Source: Ochrobactrum teleogrylli
Lineage (GTDB): Bacteria > Pseudomonadota > Alphaproteobacteria > Rhizobiales > Rhizobiaceae
Assembly (NCBI RefSeq): GCF_006376685.1
Contig: NZ_VEWL01000012.1
Location: 1-64,000, forward strand
Direction of reading: 5' to 3'
DNA length: 64,000 nt
Of the stretch, positions 1-8,908 are shown in pieces. The notes beneath the pieces are model-generated. The model did not search any database. It was not told the DNA's origin and worked only from the letters and a program-made list of their open reading frames with translations. The first letter of the stretch is position 1. Every line of letters starts with the position of its first letter. A program made the position numbers and the translations under genes.

Positions 1-63
1 AGAAGTCGAGGTCGCCGGCCCTGCTTCACGCAGAGCCGTCACATTGCCAGTCGAAGCTGTCAT
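1..63 (-). CDS. 5' end of an unidentified gene, probably the next ABC transporter component (partial)
   Basis: An ATG at 63-61 follows an AGAGG Shine-Dalgarno at 76-72 with 8 nt spacing, 13 nt after the stop of the binding-protein gene on the same strand. The frame stays open for 21 codons to the window edge. The first residues (MTASTGNVTALREAG) are not diagnostic. Binding-protein genes of the branched-chain amino-acid type are usually followed by permease and ATPase genes, so one of those is my inference from context only. Confidence 0.5.
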   Translation of the reverse strand, partial: MTASTGNVTALREAGPATSTS

Positions 64-76
64 CCAAAAAGCCTCT

Positions 77-1279
77 TTACTGCGTCACAAGCGGGCAGCC
101 GCCCTTGTCGAGCGGACGGAATGCCTCGTCACCGGGGATGGTGCGCAGAACTTTGTAATAGTCCCACGGACCTTTGGATTCCTCAGGTGACTTGACCTGA
201 ACGAGATACATGTCGTGAACCATACGACCGTCGGCGCGCAGCTTTGCATTGCGAGCGAAGAAGTCACTGATATCCATCGTGCGCATCTTGTCGAGCACGG
301 CCTTGCCGCTGGTGGATTTTGCCGCTTCGGACGCCTTGAGGTAATTCATGACAGACGAATAAACGCCTGCATGAACCATCGTCGGCATTTTACCGTTCAT
401 CCGTTCCCCGAAACGCTTCGACCAGGCACGGGTCTGATCATCATAATCCCAGTAAAAGCCGGTGGTCAGCGTCAGGCCTTTTGCAGTTTCGAGGCCAACG
501 CTATGAACGTCAGAGAGAAACAGCAACATGCCTGCGATCTTCTGGCCGCCCTGGGTAATACCATATTCACTGGCTTGCTTGAGGGCGGTCATCGTATCGC
601 CCGACGAATTTGCAAGAGCAATCACGTCAGCGCCCGATGCTTGCGCCTGTAGCAGGAAGGAGGAAAAATCAGTGGTTTCACGCGGATGACGCACCGCGCC
701 CACCACTTCGCCACCGCTTGCCTTGACGGCTTCCGCTGTATCGCGTTCCAGCGCATGGCCGAAGGTATAGTCAACGGTAATGAAGTACCACTTCTTGCCG
801 CCCTCCTGCGTCATGGCGCGACCGGTGCCATTGGCGAGCGAATAGGTGTCCCAGGTCCATTGCGCCGTCGTTGGCGAACAGGCTTTGCCGGTCAGGTCCG
901 AGGAACCTGCCGTGGACGCCAGAAACGCTATGTCCTTGTCACGCGTGATCTCTTGAACCGCCATGGCGACCGATGATGTCGGCACGTCGATAATGGCTTT
1001 GACGTTCTTCTCGTCGATCCAGCTGCGCGCCAGCGTCGAACCGATATCCGGCTTGTTCTGATGGTCGCCGACGATGACCTCGATGGGCTCCCCATTCAGC
1101 TTTCCGCCGAAATCCTCCACCGCCATTTTTGCGGCCACGACCGAACCGTCGCCGGCAAGGTCGAAGTTCATGCCGGACATATCCGTCAGCACGCCCAGTC
1201 GAACCGGTTCTGCCAAAGCCGGGCTTGCGAGCACCATGGTGGCAAACGCACCCGAAAGCATCATTGATTTCATTTTCAT
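77..1279 (-). CDS. ABC transporter substrate-binding protein, branched-chain amino-acid (LivJ-like) family
   Basis: This is a periplasmic solute receptor of about 400 residues. It has a cleavable signal peptide (hydrophobic MMLSGAFATMVLASPALA, then mature EPVRLG) and the two-lobe Peripla_BP_6 type fold, with openings such as VRLGVLTDMSG. I start it at ATG 1279 because GGAGGAGG lies 4-5 nt upstream; a longer frame to 1336 has no ribosome site. It sits 28 bp downstream of the enoyl-CoA hydratase gene and is probably cotranscribed with it. Many LivJ-like receptors next to CoA ligases and hydratases bind aromatic or aliphatic carboxylates rather than amino acids. Such a ligand is likely here but is inferred only from neighbours. 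Confidence 0.88.
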   Translation of the reverse strand: MKMKSMMLSGAFATMVLASPALAEPVRLGVLTDMSGMNFDLAGDGSVVAAKMAVEDFGGKLNGEPIEVIVGDHQNKPDIGSTLARSWIDEKNVKAIIDVPTSSVAMAVQEITRDKDIAFLASTAGSSDLTGKACSPTTAQWTWDTYSLANGTGRAMTQEGGKKWYFITVDYTFGHALERDTAEAVKASGGEVVGAVRHPRETTDFSSFLLQAQASGADVIALANSSGDTMTALKQASEYGITQGGQKIAGMLLFLSDVHSVGLETAKGLTLTTGFYWDYDDQTRAWSKRFGERMNGKMPTMVHAGVYSSVMNYLKASEAAKSTSGKAVLDKMRTMDISDFFARNAKLRADGRMVHDMYLVQVKSPEESKGPWDYYKVLRTIPGDEAFRPLDKGGCPLVTQ

Positions 1280-1307
1280 GTTTTCCTCCTCCCAAATTAT
1301 AACGGTG

Positions 1308-2048
1308 TCAGCCCGACTGGCTGCTGCTTTCCGCAATCAGTCTCGCCAGATAAAACTGGTCGGCTTCATAAGGCGCAGCCCAGTTGGCGCGGTGTTCTTG
1401 ATCAATGGCTCTTTTCGTCATCCGCAAGGCCAAGGGTGGACATTCGGCGATGGTCTGCGCGAAGAGTGTGGCGGTTTCGACTGCACCGCCCGCCGGGGCA
1501 ATCTTGTCGCAAAGACCCATATGAAGCGCGTCCTGTTCGCCGATCCGGTCATTAGCGAAAAGCGCCCGCTTGGCGCGCGTCGGGCCGATTAGCGATGACA
1601 GGAGGGGCAGCCCGCCCCAACCCAGCGTCATGCCCAGACGGACTTCCGGAAACTGAAAGAAGGCCCCCGCCGCCATAACGCGGAAATCTGCTGCCAAGGC
1701 CAGGATGCCGCCACCACCAACTGCCGGACCTTCAACCGCTGCAATGGTGATCTGCGGCAACAACCGCCACCGATCGCACATGACGCCGCCGAGCGACATG
1801 GCCGTGTGGCGTGCAACGGCGCCCGCACTGGTGCGCCACAGGTTCTCGTCTTTCAGATCGACGCCGCCGGAAAAGCGGCTTTCGGTTCCGGCGATGATAA
1901 CGACCTGAACACTGTCATCCGCCGATAATTCGTCCGCTGCCTGGATGAGCGCCTTGATCGATTCTTCATTGAGAGCATTGGCCTTGCCGCCACGGTCATA
2001 GCGCGCCACCGCAATCGGTCCCTCGCGCTTGATATCGACTATGGCCAT
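1308..2048 (-). CDS. enoyl-CoA hydratase/isomerase family protein
   Basis: A crotonase-fold protein of 246 residues that should hydrate or isomerise a 2-enoyl-CoA in the cytosol. Visible features are the N-terminal GPIAVARYDR strand, the oxyanion-hole region ESRFSGGVDLKD, and the second oxyanion glycine stretch AVEGPAVGGGGILAL. The catalytic Glu pair of classical hydratases is not clearly present (AGAFFQFPEVRLGM has one Glu). The exact reaction is therefore open. Two in-frame ATGs exist: GGGAGG abuts the one at 2054 but is correctly spaced (6 nt) from the one at 2048, which I chose. It is divergent from the acyl-CoA synthetase gene, with a shared palindromic operator between them. Confidence 0.85.
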   Translation of the reverse strand: MAIVDIKREGPIAVARYDRGGKANALNEESIKALIQAADELSADDSVQVVIIAGTESRFSGGVDLKDENLWRTSAGAVARHTAMSLGGVMCDRWRLLPQITIAAVEGPAVGGGGILALAADFRVMAAGAFFQFPEVRLGMTLGWGGLPLLSSLIGPTRAKRALFANDRIGEQDALHMGLCDKIAPAGGAVETATLFAQTIAECPPLALRMTKRAIDQEHRANWAAPYEADQFYLARLIAESSSQSG

Positions 2049-2076
2049 TTCCATCCTCCCAGATGTTTTCGCTTTG

Positions 2077-2094
2077 ACATACTACCGAGTATGT
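2077..2094. promoter_or_regulatory. palindromic operator, ACATACT-ACCG-AGTATGT
   Basis: A perfect inverted repeat with 7-bp arms and a 4-bp centre lies between the divergent enoyl-CoA hydratase and acyl-CoA synthetase genes. The core CATACT-N4-AGTATG recurs at 8110-8125 beside the tetR-type gene. I infer that it is the binding site of that TetR regulator. Confidence 0.7.
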
Positions 2095-2168
2095 TGCATA
2101 TTCCAAACAGGTTTGCAACTGCCCTCTTTTGAAGGTTTAGTTGTGGCCGGGTAGGAGGAATTCAGAAC

Positions 2169-3761
2169 ATGACGCCAGACCAGCGCGCGCTCAACCGTAA
2201 CCATTCCGTGTTGCGATATCTTCTCGATCAATATGCAGCCGAGCGCCCCACGGCACCATTCGTGCATTTTTGGCCGTCGACGGAGTGGGATTACAAGACG
2301 ACCCGCGACCGAGTTCGCCAGCGCGCGGCAACGCTGCAATCCCATGGCGTAAAACGCGGCGATCACGTGCTTTGTTTTATGGGCAATGGCCCGGATCTGC
2401 TCACCACCTGGTTCGCAATCAACTATATCGGCGCAGTCTATGTGCCAATCAACACCGCAGCACTCGGTCGCCCTCTGGAACATATTCTGGACGATGCGGA
2501 TGCACCGTTGATGATCGCCCACGCCGATCTGGTGGAACGATTGCTGGATGTCGCACCCGGCAAACTGCGCAAGGTTCTGGTGGTCGAAGGCTCTGTTAGC
2601 TGTGCAGTCGATGGTGTGGAAATTCTGCCTTTGTCTGACGTGGAAACAGTCAGCGAAACCGAACTTGTTCTCGACAAGCCGATTGAGCCGTGGGACACGC
2701 TTGCCATCATGTACACCTCGGGTACGACGGGCAACGCCAAGGGCGTCGTAACCTCTTATGTGCAGCTTTATACGATGGGCCCGGACGCCTTTGACTGCGT
2801 CGATGAAACGGATCGCTGCATGATCTGCGGTCCGATCTTCCATTGCGGCTCTACCCTTTACGTCTACGCCATGCTGGCACGAGGCCTTTCCATCGGCATG
2901 ATGCGCGAGTTCAAAACCCAGCATTTCTGGCAGGCCGTTCGGGATACCAACTCGACCTATTGCCTGTTGCTGGGCGTCATGGCGAGTTTCCTTCTGAAAC
3001 AGCCGGTTTCATCGGATGATCGCAACCACCCGCTGCGGCGCGCCTTCATTACCCCGTTCGGCGAGGATGGCCCATTATTTGCGGAAAGATTCGGCGTCGA
3101 GGCATGGACCATCTACAACATGACCGAAATTGCCAGTCCGCTTGTTGCTGGACCCGGCATCACGCAAAACGGAATCGCCGGAAAGCCGCGCCCCTGGTAT
3201 CAGCTGCGCGTGGTTGACGAAAACGACATCGACGTGCCGGATGGCACGGCTGGTGAACTGGTCATCCGCTCCGACCGCCCCTGGGCGTTGATGAAAGGTT
3301 ATTACAACAATCCGAAAGCTACCGTCGAAGCCATGCGCAATGGCTGGTTTCACACTGGAGACAGCTTTCGCAAGGATGAAAACGGTGTCTATTTCTTCGT
3401 GGATCGCCTGAAAGACGTCATCCGGCGGCGCGGTGAAAATATCTCGTCCTTCGCTTTGGAGGCCGAAGTGCTTTTCCACGACACCGTCAAGGAATGCGCA
3501 GCCATCGCAGTCCCGAGTGAACTGAGTGAGGATGAAGTTCTGATCGCCGTAACCCCTGTCGAAGGGCAGGAAATCGTTGCGGGGGAACTGCTGGAGTTTC
3601 TCGCAGGTCGTCTGCCCCGCTTCATGGTGCCGCGCTATGTACGAATTTTGGAATCTCTTCCAAAAACCTCGAGCGGTAAAATTCAGAAACATGTACTACG
3701 CAGCGAAGGCATTACCGGAGATACGATTGATCGCGAGCTCAAGGTGAAGCGCGCGAGTTGA
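2169..3761 (+). CDS. class I acyl-CoA synthetase (AMP-forming)
   Basis: A 530-residue ANL-family enzyme that should activate a carboxylic acid to its CoA thioester through an acyl-adenylate. The adenylation P-loop (MYTSGTTGNAKGVV), the YNMTE motif, the hinge region GWFHTGDSF...DRLKDVIRRRGENIS and the C-terminal catalytic Lys in KTSSGKIQK are all present, so the enzyme looks intact. The overall pattern resembles crotonobetaine/carnitine-CoA ligase (CaiC-like) and medium or aromatic acid ligases, but substrate cannot be read from sequence. Start ATG 2169 follows AGGAGG by about 10 nt. It leads a two-gene operon with the alcohol dehydrogenase 28 bp downstream. The operator at 2077 lies in its promoter region. 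Confidence 0.9.
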   Translation: MTPDQRALNRNHSVLRYLLDQYAAERPTAPFVHFWPSTEWDYKTTRDRVRQRAATLQSHGVKRGDHVLCFMGNGPDLLTTWFAINYIGAVYVPINTAALGRPLEHILDDADAPLMIAHADLVERLLDVAPGKLRKVLVVEGSVSCAVDGVEILPLSDVETVSETELVLDKPIEPWDTLAIMYTSGTTGNAKGVVTSYVQLYTMGPDAFDCVDETDRCMICGPIFHCGSTLYVYAMLARGLSIGMMREFKTQHFWQAVRDTNSTYCLLLGVMASFLLKQPVSSDDRNHPLRRAFITPFGEDGPLFAERFGVEAWTIYNMTEIASPLVAGPGITQNGIAGKPRPWYQLRVVDENDIDVPDGTAGELVIRSDRPWALMKGYYNNPKATVEAMRNGWFHTGDSFRKDENGVYFFVDRLKDVIRRRGENISSFALEAEVLFHDTVKECAAIAVPSELSEDEVLIAVTPVEGQEIVAGELLEFLAGRLPRFMVPRYVRILESLPKTSSGKIQKHVLRSEGITGDTIDRELKVKRAS

Positions 3762-3789
3762 TCTATCAAAATCGAAAGACCTGAACATC

Positions 3790-4947
3790 ATGGAAAATTT
3801 TATCTTCAACACAACGCCATCCATCGTGCTGCAAACCGGCGGGCTGGCGAAGATTGTCGATATTGCCGGACACCTATTGGGCAAGCGCGTTGTTATCGTC
3901 ACCGACAAAGGATTGCGCAAGCTCGGACTGCTGACCCCGGCCACAAACGCCTTGGAGCAGGCGGGCATTGCCGTTTCGATCTTCGATGATGTGCAGGCCG
4001 ACCCGCCGGAAAGCAATGTTCTGGCACTGAGGGACCAGATCGTCGCGCACGAAGCGACTGGCGTTCTCGCCATCGGCGGTGGCTCATCAATGGATGTTGC
4101 AAAGGTTGCCGCCCTGTTGGCAAAAAGCGGTGAAACGCTGAACGACATTTACGGCGTCAACATCGCGCGCGGGCCACGCCTGCCGCTCGTGCTGGTGCCA
4201 ACGACGGCGGGTACGGGGTCGGAAGTCACACCGATATCAATCATCACCACTGGAGCATCGGAGAAGAAGGGCGTTGTCTCGCCCCTTCTATTGCCGGACA
4301 TGGCGATTCTGGACGCGGATTTGACTGTCGGCTTGCCAGCAGCGGTAACCGCTGCCACCGGCATCGATGCGATGGTCCATGCCATCGAGGCTTATGCTTC
4401 AGCTTCGGCCAACAACAATCCTTTGTCGCGTTCGCTGGCGCGCAACGCCCTGCAACTGCTCGGCGCCAATATTCGCACTGCGGTCTTTGAGGGCGGCAAC
4501 CGCGACGCACGCGCCGCTATGTTGCTCGGATCGTTGCTTGCCGGTCAGGCCTTTGCCAATTCTCCGGTTGCTGCTGTGCATGCACTCGCATACCCGATTG
4601 GCGGGCATTTCCATGTGCCGCACGGCTTGTCCAACGCGCTCGTGCTTGCGCATGTATTGCGCTTCAACTTGCCGGAAGCCAGCCACATTTATGCGGAAAT
4701 TGCAGCAGACGTTTTTCCGGAACTGAGCACCGTGTCGGCAGAAAAACGTGCTGAAGCCTTTGTCGAAAAACTGGTGGATCTCAGCCGTGAGCTCGGCGTG
4801 CCGCAGACATTGCGCGAAGTGAATATTACGGAAGACGATCTGCCCCTGCTTGCGCGCGACGCAATGAAACAGACGCGGCTTCTGGTCAACAATCCGCGCA
4901 AAGTCACTGAGGCGGATGCCTTGGCGATTTATAAAGCCGCTTATTGA
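3790..4947 (+). CDS. iron-containing alcohol dehydrogenase
   Basis: A group III (Fe-ADH) NAD(P)-dependent oxidoreductase of 385 residues. The nucleotide-binding GGGSSMD lies at residues 96-102. The expected metal ligands D193, H197 (in GIDAMVHAIEAY), H264 and H278 (in HGLSNALVLAH) are all visible. It probably interconverts an alcohol or hydroxy-acid with its carbonyl. The operon with the CoA ligase suggests that it prepares the substrate acid or handles a side product. The upstream ribosome site is weak. The gene ends just before a strong bidirectional terminator. Confidence 0.88.
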   Translation: MENFIFNTTPSIVLQTGGLAKIVDIAGHLLGKRVVIVTDKGLRKLGLLTPATNALEQAGIAVSIFDDVQADPPESNVLALRDQIVAHEATGVLAIGGGSSMDVAKVAALLAKSGETLNDIYGVNIARGPRLPLVLVPTTAGTGSEVTPISIITTGASEKKGVVSPLLLPDMAILDADLTVGLPAAVTAATGIDAMVHAIEAYASASANNNPLSRSLARNALQLLGANIRTAVFEGGNRDARAAMLLGSLLAGQAFANSPVAAVHALAYPIGGHFHVPHGLSNALVLAHVLRFNLPEASHIYAEIAADVFPELSTVSAEKRAEAFVEKLVDLSRELGVPQTLREVNITEDDLPLLARDAMKQTRLLVNNPRKVTEADALAIYKAAY

Positions 4948-4969
4948 TAGCGCCGCTGGTAACATCATG

Positions 4970-4996
4970 AAAAAGGCCGGTTTGACCGGCCTTTTT
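4970..4996. terminator. bidirectional rho-independent terminator
   Basis: An 11-bp perfect stem AAAAAGGCCGG / CCGGCCTTTTT with a 5-nt loop is flanked by an A-run on one side and a T-run on the other. It sits between the convergent alcohol dehydrogenase and thiolase genes and can end both transcripts. Confidence 0.9.
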
Positions 4997-5004
4997 CGTA
5001 TCTA

Positions 5005-6207
5005 TCAGCAAATTTCGAACAGGCCCGCAGCGCCCATGCCGCCGCCAACGCACATGGTCACCACCACGTAACGTCCATTGCGCCGCTTGCCTTCGATGAG
5101 GGCATGCCCGGTCATACGCGCGCCCGACATTCCATAAGGATGGCCAATCGAAATAGCGCCGCCACTTACATTCAGTTTTTCATTGTCGATACCAAGCTTG
5201 TCGCGGCAATAAAGCACCTGTGCCGCAAAGGCTTCGTTCAGTTCCCACAGATCGATATCATCGACCGTCAGGCCATGCTGTTTTAGCAGTTTCGGTACGG
5301 CATAAACCGGGCCGATACCCATCTCGTCAGGTTCGCATCCGGCGACCGCCATTCCGCGATAAATACCAAGCGGAGATAGGCCCCGCTTTTCCGCTTCCTT
5401 TGCTTCCATCAAAACAGATGCCGAAGCACCATCAGACAATTGCGAGGCGTTGCCAGCGGTAATAAAGCCACCCTGCGCTATTGTCTGCCCCCCGGAAAAG
5501 ACCGGCTTCAACCCGCGCAAACCTTCCAGTGTGGTTTCGGGGCGATTGCCTTCGTCCATGGCCAGCTCAACGCTTTTTGCGGAGACCTCGCCCGTGGCCT
5601 TGTCCTTGACCAGCATGGTGGACTGGATCGGGACAATCTCGGCGTTCAGGCGGCCTGCGGCCTGTGCAGCCGCGGTGCGTTGCTGCGATTGCAGCGCATA
5701 TTCATCCTGCGCCTCACGCGATATACCATAACGCGCTGAAACGATCTCCACCGTCTCAATCATGCTGATATAAGTGGCGGGCAGATGCTCCGTCAGCCAG
5801 GGATCACGCCAGCGATAGACATTCATATGCTCGTTCTGCACGAGTGAAATCTGCTCCACACCACCGCCAATAGCAATCGTCATACCATCGCCGGTGATCT
5901 GCTTGGCTGCTGTTGCGATAGCCATCAGCCCCGACGCGCATTGACGATCCATAGACTGACCCGGAACTGAAACCGGAAGGCCAGCCCGCAACAAGGACGT
6001 GCGGGCGATATTCATGTGGGTCGTGCCTTGCTGAAGCGCAGCACCAAGAACCACATCCTCTACTTCCGCGCCATCAATGCCCGCGCGCTCAACCGCAGCG
6101 GCAATCGCGTGACCCGCCAGCGCTGGCGCAGACGTGTCGTTGAAAGCTCCGCGATAGGCTTTGCCAATCGGTGTGCGCGCAGTTGATACTATGACAGCTT
6201 CTCTCAT
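5005..6207 (-). CDS. acetyl-CoA acyltransferase (thiolase)
   Basis: A 400-residue thiolase that should catalyse thiolytic cleavage of a 3-ketoacyl-CoA in a degradative pathway. The nucleophilic Cys is C90 in DRQCASG, the general-base His is H356 in IGHPYG, and the second Cys is C386 in CVGGGMG, so the triad is complete. The start is ATG 6207, coupled to the thioesterase gene by a TGATG overlap and preceded by TGGAGGAG. It is the last gene of the maoC-SDR-thioesterase-thiolase operon. Confidence 0.93.
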   Translation of the reverse strand: MREAVIVSTARTPIGKAYRGAFNDTSAPALAGHAIAAAVERAGIDGAEVEDVVLGAALQQGTTHMNIARTSLLRAGLPVSVPGQSMDRQCASGLMAIATAAKQITGDGMTIAIGGGVEQISLVQNEHMNVYRWRDPWLTEHLPATYISMIETVEIVSARYGISREAQDEYALQSQQRTAAAQAAGRLNAEIVPIQSTMLVKDKATGEVSAKSVELAMDEGNRPETTLEGLRGLKPVFSGGQTIAQGGFITAGNASQLSDGASASVLMEAKEAEKRGLSPLGIYRGMAVAGCEPDEMGIGPVYAVPKLLKQHGLTVDDIDLWELNEAFAAQVLYCRDKLGIDNEKLNVSGGAISIGHPYGMSGARMTGHALIEGKRRNGRYVVVTMCVGGGMGAAGLFEIC

Positions 6208-6674
6208 CAAAACTCCTCCACTGACGCCGAAACGTAAAGCCTGTCGGCCAATTCTTTCAATTCCGGAGTCAGCGGAACCGGCCGTCGCGTGTCTCGGTCT
6301 ACATAGACATGCACATATTCACTTACAGCGGCGGTCAACTCTTCGTCATCCTTGAAGATGCCAAAACCCCACAGCAGACTGGTATTGCCGATATGCTCGA
6401 CGCGAACCCCGACAACGACATTGTCAGGATAGGAAATTTCGGAGAAATAATTCGTTGAATTGCGCGCAACGATACCAATTGGTGTAGAGCCGTTCAACTC
6501 CAGAGCACCAGACGCAATCAGCGACCGGTTCAATGCCGCATCGCAATATTGCATATAGACGACATTGTTGACGTGGCCATAAATGTCCATGTCGCTCCAG
6601 CGCGTCTGCATATCGTAGAACTCCCGATAGGCTGACCGGGGTTCAGCCTTCGGACGGGGTTTTGATGCCGTCAT
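6207..6674 (-). CDS. acyl-CoA thioesterase, 4HBT hotdog family
   Basis: A 155-residue single-hotdog protein predicted to hydrolyse an acyl-CoA thioester. It has the family signature [14 protein letters not shown], in which the first Asp and the GHVNN helix start correspond to the active site of 4-hydroxybenzoyl-CoA-type thioesterases. It overlaps the SDR gene upstream by ATGA and the thiolase gene downstream by TGATG, which indicates translational coupling. Its role may be release of free acid or relief of CoA sequestration; the substrate is unknown. Confidence 0.88.
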   Translation of the reverse strand: MTASKPRPKAEPRSAYREFYDMQTRWSDMDIYGHVNNVVYMQYCDAALNRSLIASGALELNGSTPIGIVARNSTNYFSEISYPDNVVVGVRVEHIGNTSLLWGFGIFKDDEELTAAVSEYVHVYVDRDTRRPVPLTPELKELADRLYVSASVEEF

Positions 6675-7585
6675 TCGATAACCTCATGAGCGCGGGACGT
6701 CGCGATGATGCGATCCACATGCGCCAAACCGGCATCCGTCTCGATGAAATTAGTCATGTCATCGATCTTTGAGAAAGCAGCCGCAACGGCTTCCGGTGTC
6801 CGCTCGCCTTTCGGCAGATAAACGCCTTCACTTTCCACAATCGCCATACGGGCCACAGTTCCCGCACCAGCCAGAAGCACAGTGCGGCTTGGCGCCTGTT
6901 CACTGACGAGGAAGAGAGCAGCCGGAACGACGTTTTCGGGTGCGAGGCGCACCAGCATCTCGTCATCCAGCACATCGCCGGTCATGCGCGTTGCAGCAGT
7001 CGGGGCAATCGCATTGACATGAATGTCGTATTTGTCGCCTTCAAAATGCAACACATTCATCAGGCCGACGAGGCCTGCCTTGGCCGCACCATAGTTGGAC
7101 TGGCCGAAATTCCCATAAACGCCAGACGTAGAGGTCGTCATCAGGATGCGGCCATAGTTCTGGCCTTTCATGACGTCCCACACCGCCCGGCTGGCATTGG
7201 CCGAGCCAATAAGATGCACGTCAACCACGGCGCGAAAATCGGCCATATCCATCTTCGCGAAGCTCTTGTCGCGCAAGATCCCGGCATTGTTGATGAGAAT
7301 ATCGATGCGACCGAATTCTTCGACCGTGCGCTTCGCCAGCGCCTGCATGTCTTCGAACTTCGTGACGTTGCCGGCGTCGGCAATGGCGACACCGCCCTTG
7401 GATCGAATTTCCGCAACGACCTTTTCGGCTGCCTCCGATGCCCCCCCGGTGCCGTCGCGGCTGCCACCGAAATCGTTCACGACGACCTTTGCGCCGCGCG
7501 CTGCCAGTTCGAGGGCATAAGCGCGCCCAAGCCCGCCGCCCGCACCCGTTACAATTGCAACACGATTTTCAAAAGAAATGGCCAT
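6671..7585 (-). CDS. short-chain dehydrogenase, MFE-2-type 3-hydroxyacyl-CoA dehydrogenase
   Basis: A 304-residue SDR with a Rossmann TGAGGGLG at 13-20, a NNAG at about 99-102, and the catalytic Ser (152/154), Tyr165 and Lys169 in SNYGAAK. The segment VVVNDFGGSRDGTG after the second strand is characteristic of the dehydrogenase domain of peroxisomal multifunctional enzyme 2 and its bacterial relatives. It is paired with a MaoC-type hydratase, the partner domain in MFE-2. It should therefore oxidise a 3-hydroxyacyl-CoA before thiolysis. It lies 7 bp after the maoC gene and overlaps the thioesterase gene by 4 bp. Confidence 0.9.
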   Translation of the reverse strand: MAISFENRVAIVTGAGGGLGRAYALELAARGAKVVVNDFGGSRDGTGGASEAAEKVVAEIRSKGGVAIADAGNVTKFEDMQALAKRTVEEFGRIDILINNAGILRDKSFAKMDMADFRAVVDVHLIGSANASRAVWDVMKGQNYGRILMTTSTSGVYGNFGQSNYGAAKAGLVGLMNVLHFEGDKYDIHVNAIAPTAATRMTGDVLDDEMLVRLAPENVVPAALFLVSEQAPSRTVLLAGAGTVARMAIVESEGVYLPKGERTPEAVAAAFSKIDDMTNFIETDAGLAHVDRIIATSRAHEVIE

Positions 7586-7592
7586 GTGATCT

Positions 7593-8057
7593 TCAACCTA
7601 CTGTCAGTATGAGCCAGTCAGCGGCGAGTGCTGGCTTGGTTTCGTCTTTGATTTCAACGGTCGCTGCAAGAGTCTGGAGCTGACCGTTACCCTTCGGCTG
7701 CACCGATTTGGAACTGAACACGCCACGGATGGAAGAACCCACCTTCACCGGCGAAAGGAAGCGGACTTTGTCGAAACCATAGTTGATTTCAACCGTACCG
7801 GCTGCAACTTCCGGCAAAACCTCGCGGCTGAGCTTGGTCAACAGGCCGAGCACAAGAAACCCGTGTGCGATGGTGCCACCGAACACACTTTCAGTCGCTG
7901 CGCGTTCGGGGTCTGTATGAATGAATTGATGATCGTCGATCACATCCGCAAACCGATCCACAAGCTGCTGATCGATCTTGATCCAGTCCGAGTACAGGAG
8001 CTGGCTTTCTGCGTTTGCGGACCGCGCAGACGCAGCAGAATTAGGCTGTATTTCCAA
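7593..8057 (-). CDS. MaoC-like (R)-specific enoyl-CoA hydratase
   Basis: A hotdog-fold dehydratase of about 154 residues. The hydratase-2 active-site region is clear (FADVIDDHQFIHTDPERAA, with Asp and His, and GGTIAHGFL). It probably hydrates a trans-2-enoyl-CoA to the (R)-3-hydroxy form used by the neighbouring MFE-2-type SDR. I prefer a TTG start at 8057 because TTGGAGG lies 8 nt upstream. An ATG at 8099 is in frame but has no ribosome site and falls close to the operator at 8110. It is the first gene of a four-gene operon. Confidence 0.87.
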   Translation of the reverse strand: MEIQPNSAASARSANAESQLLYSDWIKIDQQLVDRFADVIDDHQFIHTDPERAATESVFGGTIAHGFLVLGLLTKLSREVLPEVAAGTVEINYGFDKVRFLSPVKVGSSIRGVFSSKSVQPKGNGQLQTLAATVEIKDETKPALAADWLILTVG

Positions 8058-8109
8058 ATTTATGTCCTCCAAGCGCTGAAAAATGGAACGCGGTCGCATT
8101 AATCAACAA

Positions 8110-8125
8110 CATACTGAGTAGTATG
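8110..8125. promoter_or_regulatory. palindromic operator, CATACT-GAGT-AGTATG
   Basis: A perfect 6-bp-arm inverted repeat lies between the divergent maoC operon and the TetR regulator gene. It has the same arms and spacing as the palindrome at 2078-2093, so both divergent promoter regions probably answer to one regulator. Confidence 0.72.
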
Positions 8126-8215
8126 CACTTGAACATCGCTTTGTCTAGTGGCATTTTCCTTACGAAATTTGCTAGGCTTGGTTGCCGCTTACCTACGCAT
8201 AAATCGGAGTAGCAG

Positions 8216-8845
8216 ATGGCTGACAGCCGCCGATCTAACCGCACGGACAGTACAGGGAATGTCGTGATCCTGGAAACAGCCGCCCAGTGTTTCATGGAAC
8301 AAGGCTTTTCGACCACAAGCATTGATGATGTGGCGCGCAGGATGGGCTCCACCAAGGGGCGTATCTATCACTACTATTCTTCCAAGACGGATTTGTTCTT
8401 CGACGTGCACCGCGAAGGCATGGAACGACTGTTCAAGGCCGTTGAGCCGGTTATGACGCTGAATGGCTCAGGCCTGTACCGGCTTGAAGAGATGCTCACC
8501 GCTCACGCGCTTGCCATGATGAACAACGTCGCTTTCGAAGCGGTGGTGGTGCAAGGCGTTCACATGCACAAGCTCGCGGCGACCACACCCGACCAGCGCA
8601 GAACGCTCAACGAGCTGATCTCGATCAGACGCCGGTTTGAGGATTTGTTCAAGCAGGTCATTCGCGAAGGCATCGAGGACGGCAGCATTCGCCATGTCGA
8701 CGTGTCGATAGCGGCCAAGGCCGTGCTCGGCGCCATCAACTGGCTGTCGATCTGGTATCAACCCAGAAGCGTCGATACCGACGCCGACAGGATTGCCCTG
8801 GCCAAAGAAATTGTGGGCATACAGATCAAAGGGCTGCATTCGTAA
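8216..8845 (+). CDS. TetR/AcrR family transcriptional regulator
   Basis: A 209-residue regulator with an N-terminal TetR helix-turn-helix (FSTTSIDDVARRMGSTKG then IYHYYSSKTDLF, about residues 34-65) and a variable ligand-binding C-terminal part. A GGAG site sits 6 nt before ATG 8216. It is divergent from the maoC operon with a palindromic operator between them. The same palindrome recurs before the CoA ligase gene. I infer a repressor of the whole acyl-CoA cassette, released by an acyl-CoA or by the free acid. Confidence 0.9.
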   Translation: MADSRRSNRTDSTGNVVILETAAQCFMEQGFSTTSIDDVARRMGSTKGRIYHYYSSKTDLFFDVHREGMERLFKAVEPVMTLNGSGLYRLEEMLTAHALAMMNNVAFEAVVVQGVHMHKLAATTPDQRRTLNELISIRRRFEDLFKQVIREGIEDGSIRHVDVSIAAKAVLGAINWLSIWYQPRSVDTDADRIALAKEIVGIQIKGLHS

Positions 8846-8908
8846 GAGACGACCGACCGCCTCCCACGAATGCGCCATCAATTGCTTTAAGAGCTGAACT
8901 GGCGAATT

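Noticed and set aside
7600-7614. CTACTGTCAGTATG near the end of the maoC gene, similar to the TetR palindrome
   Set aside because: The spacing between arms is 3 instead of 4 and the first arm lacks the CAT; it lies in coding sequence and is probably chance.
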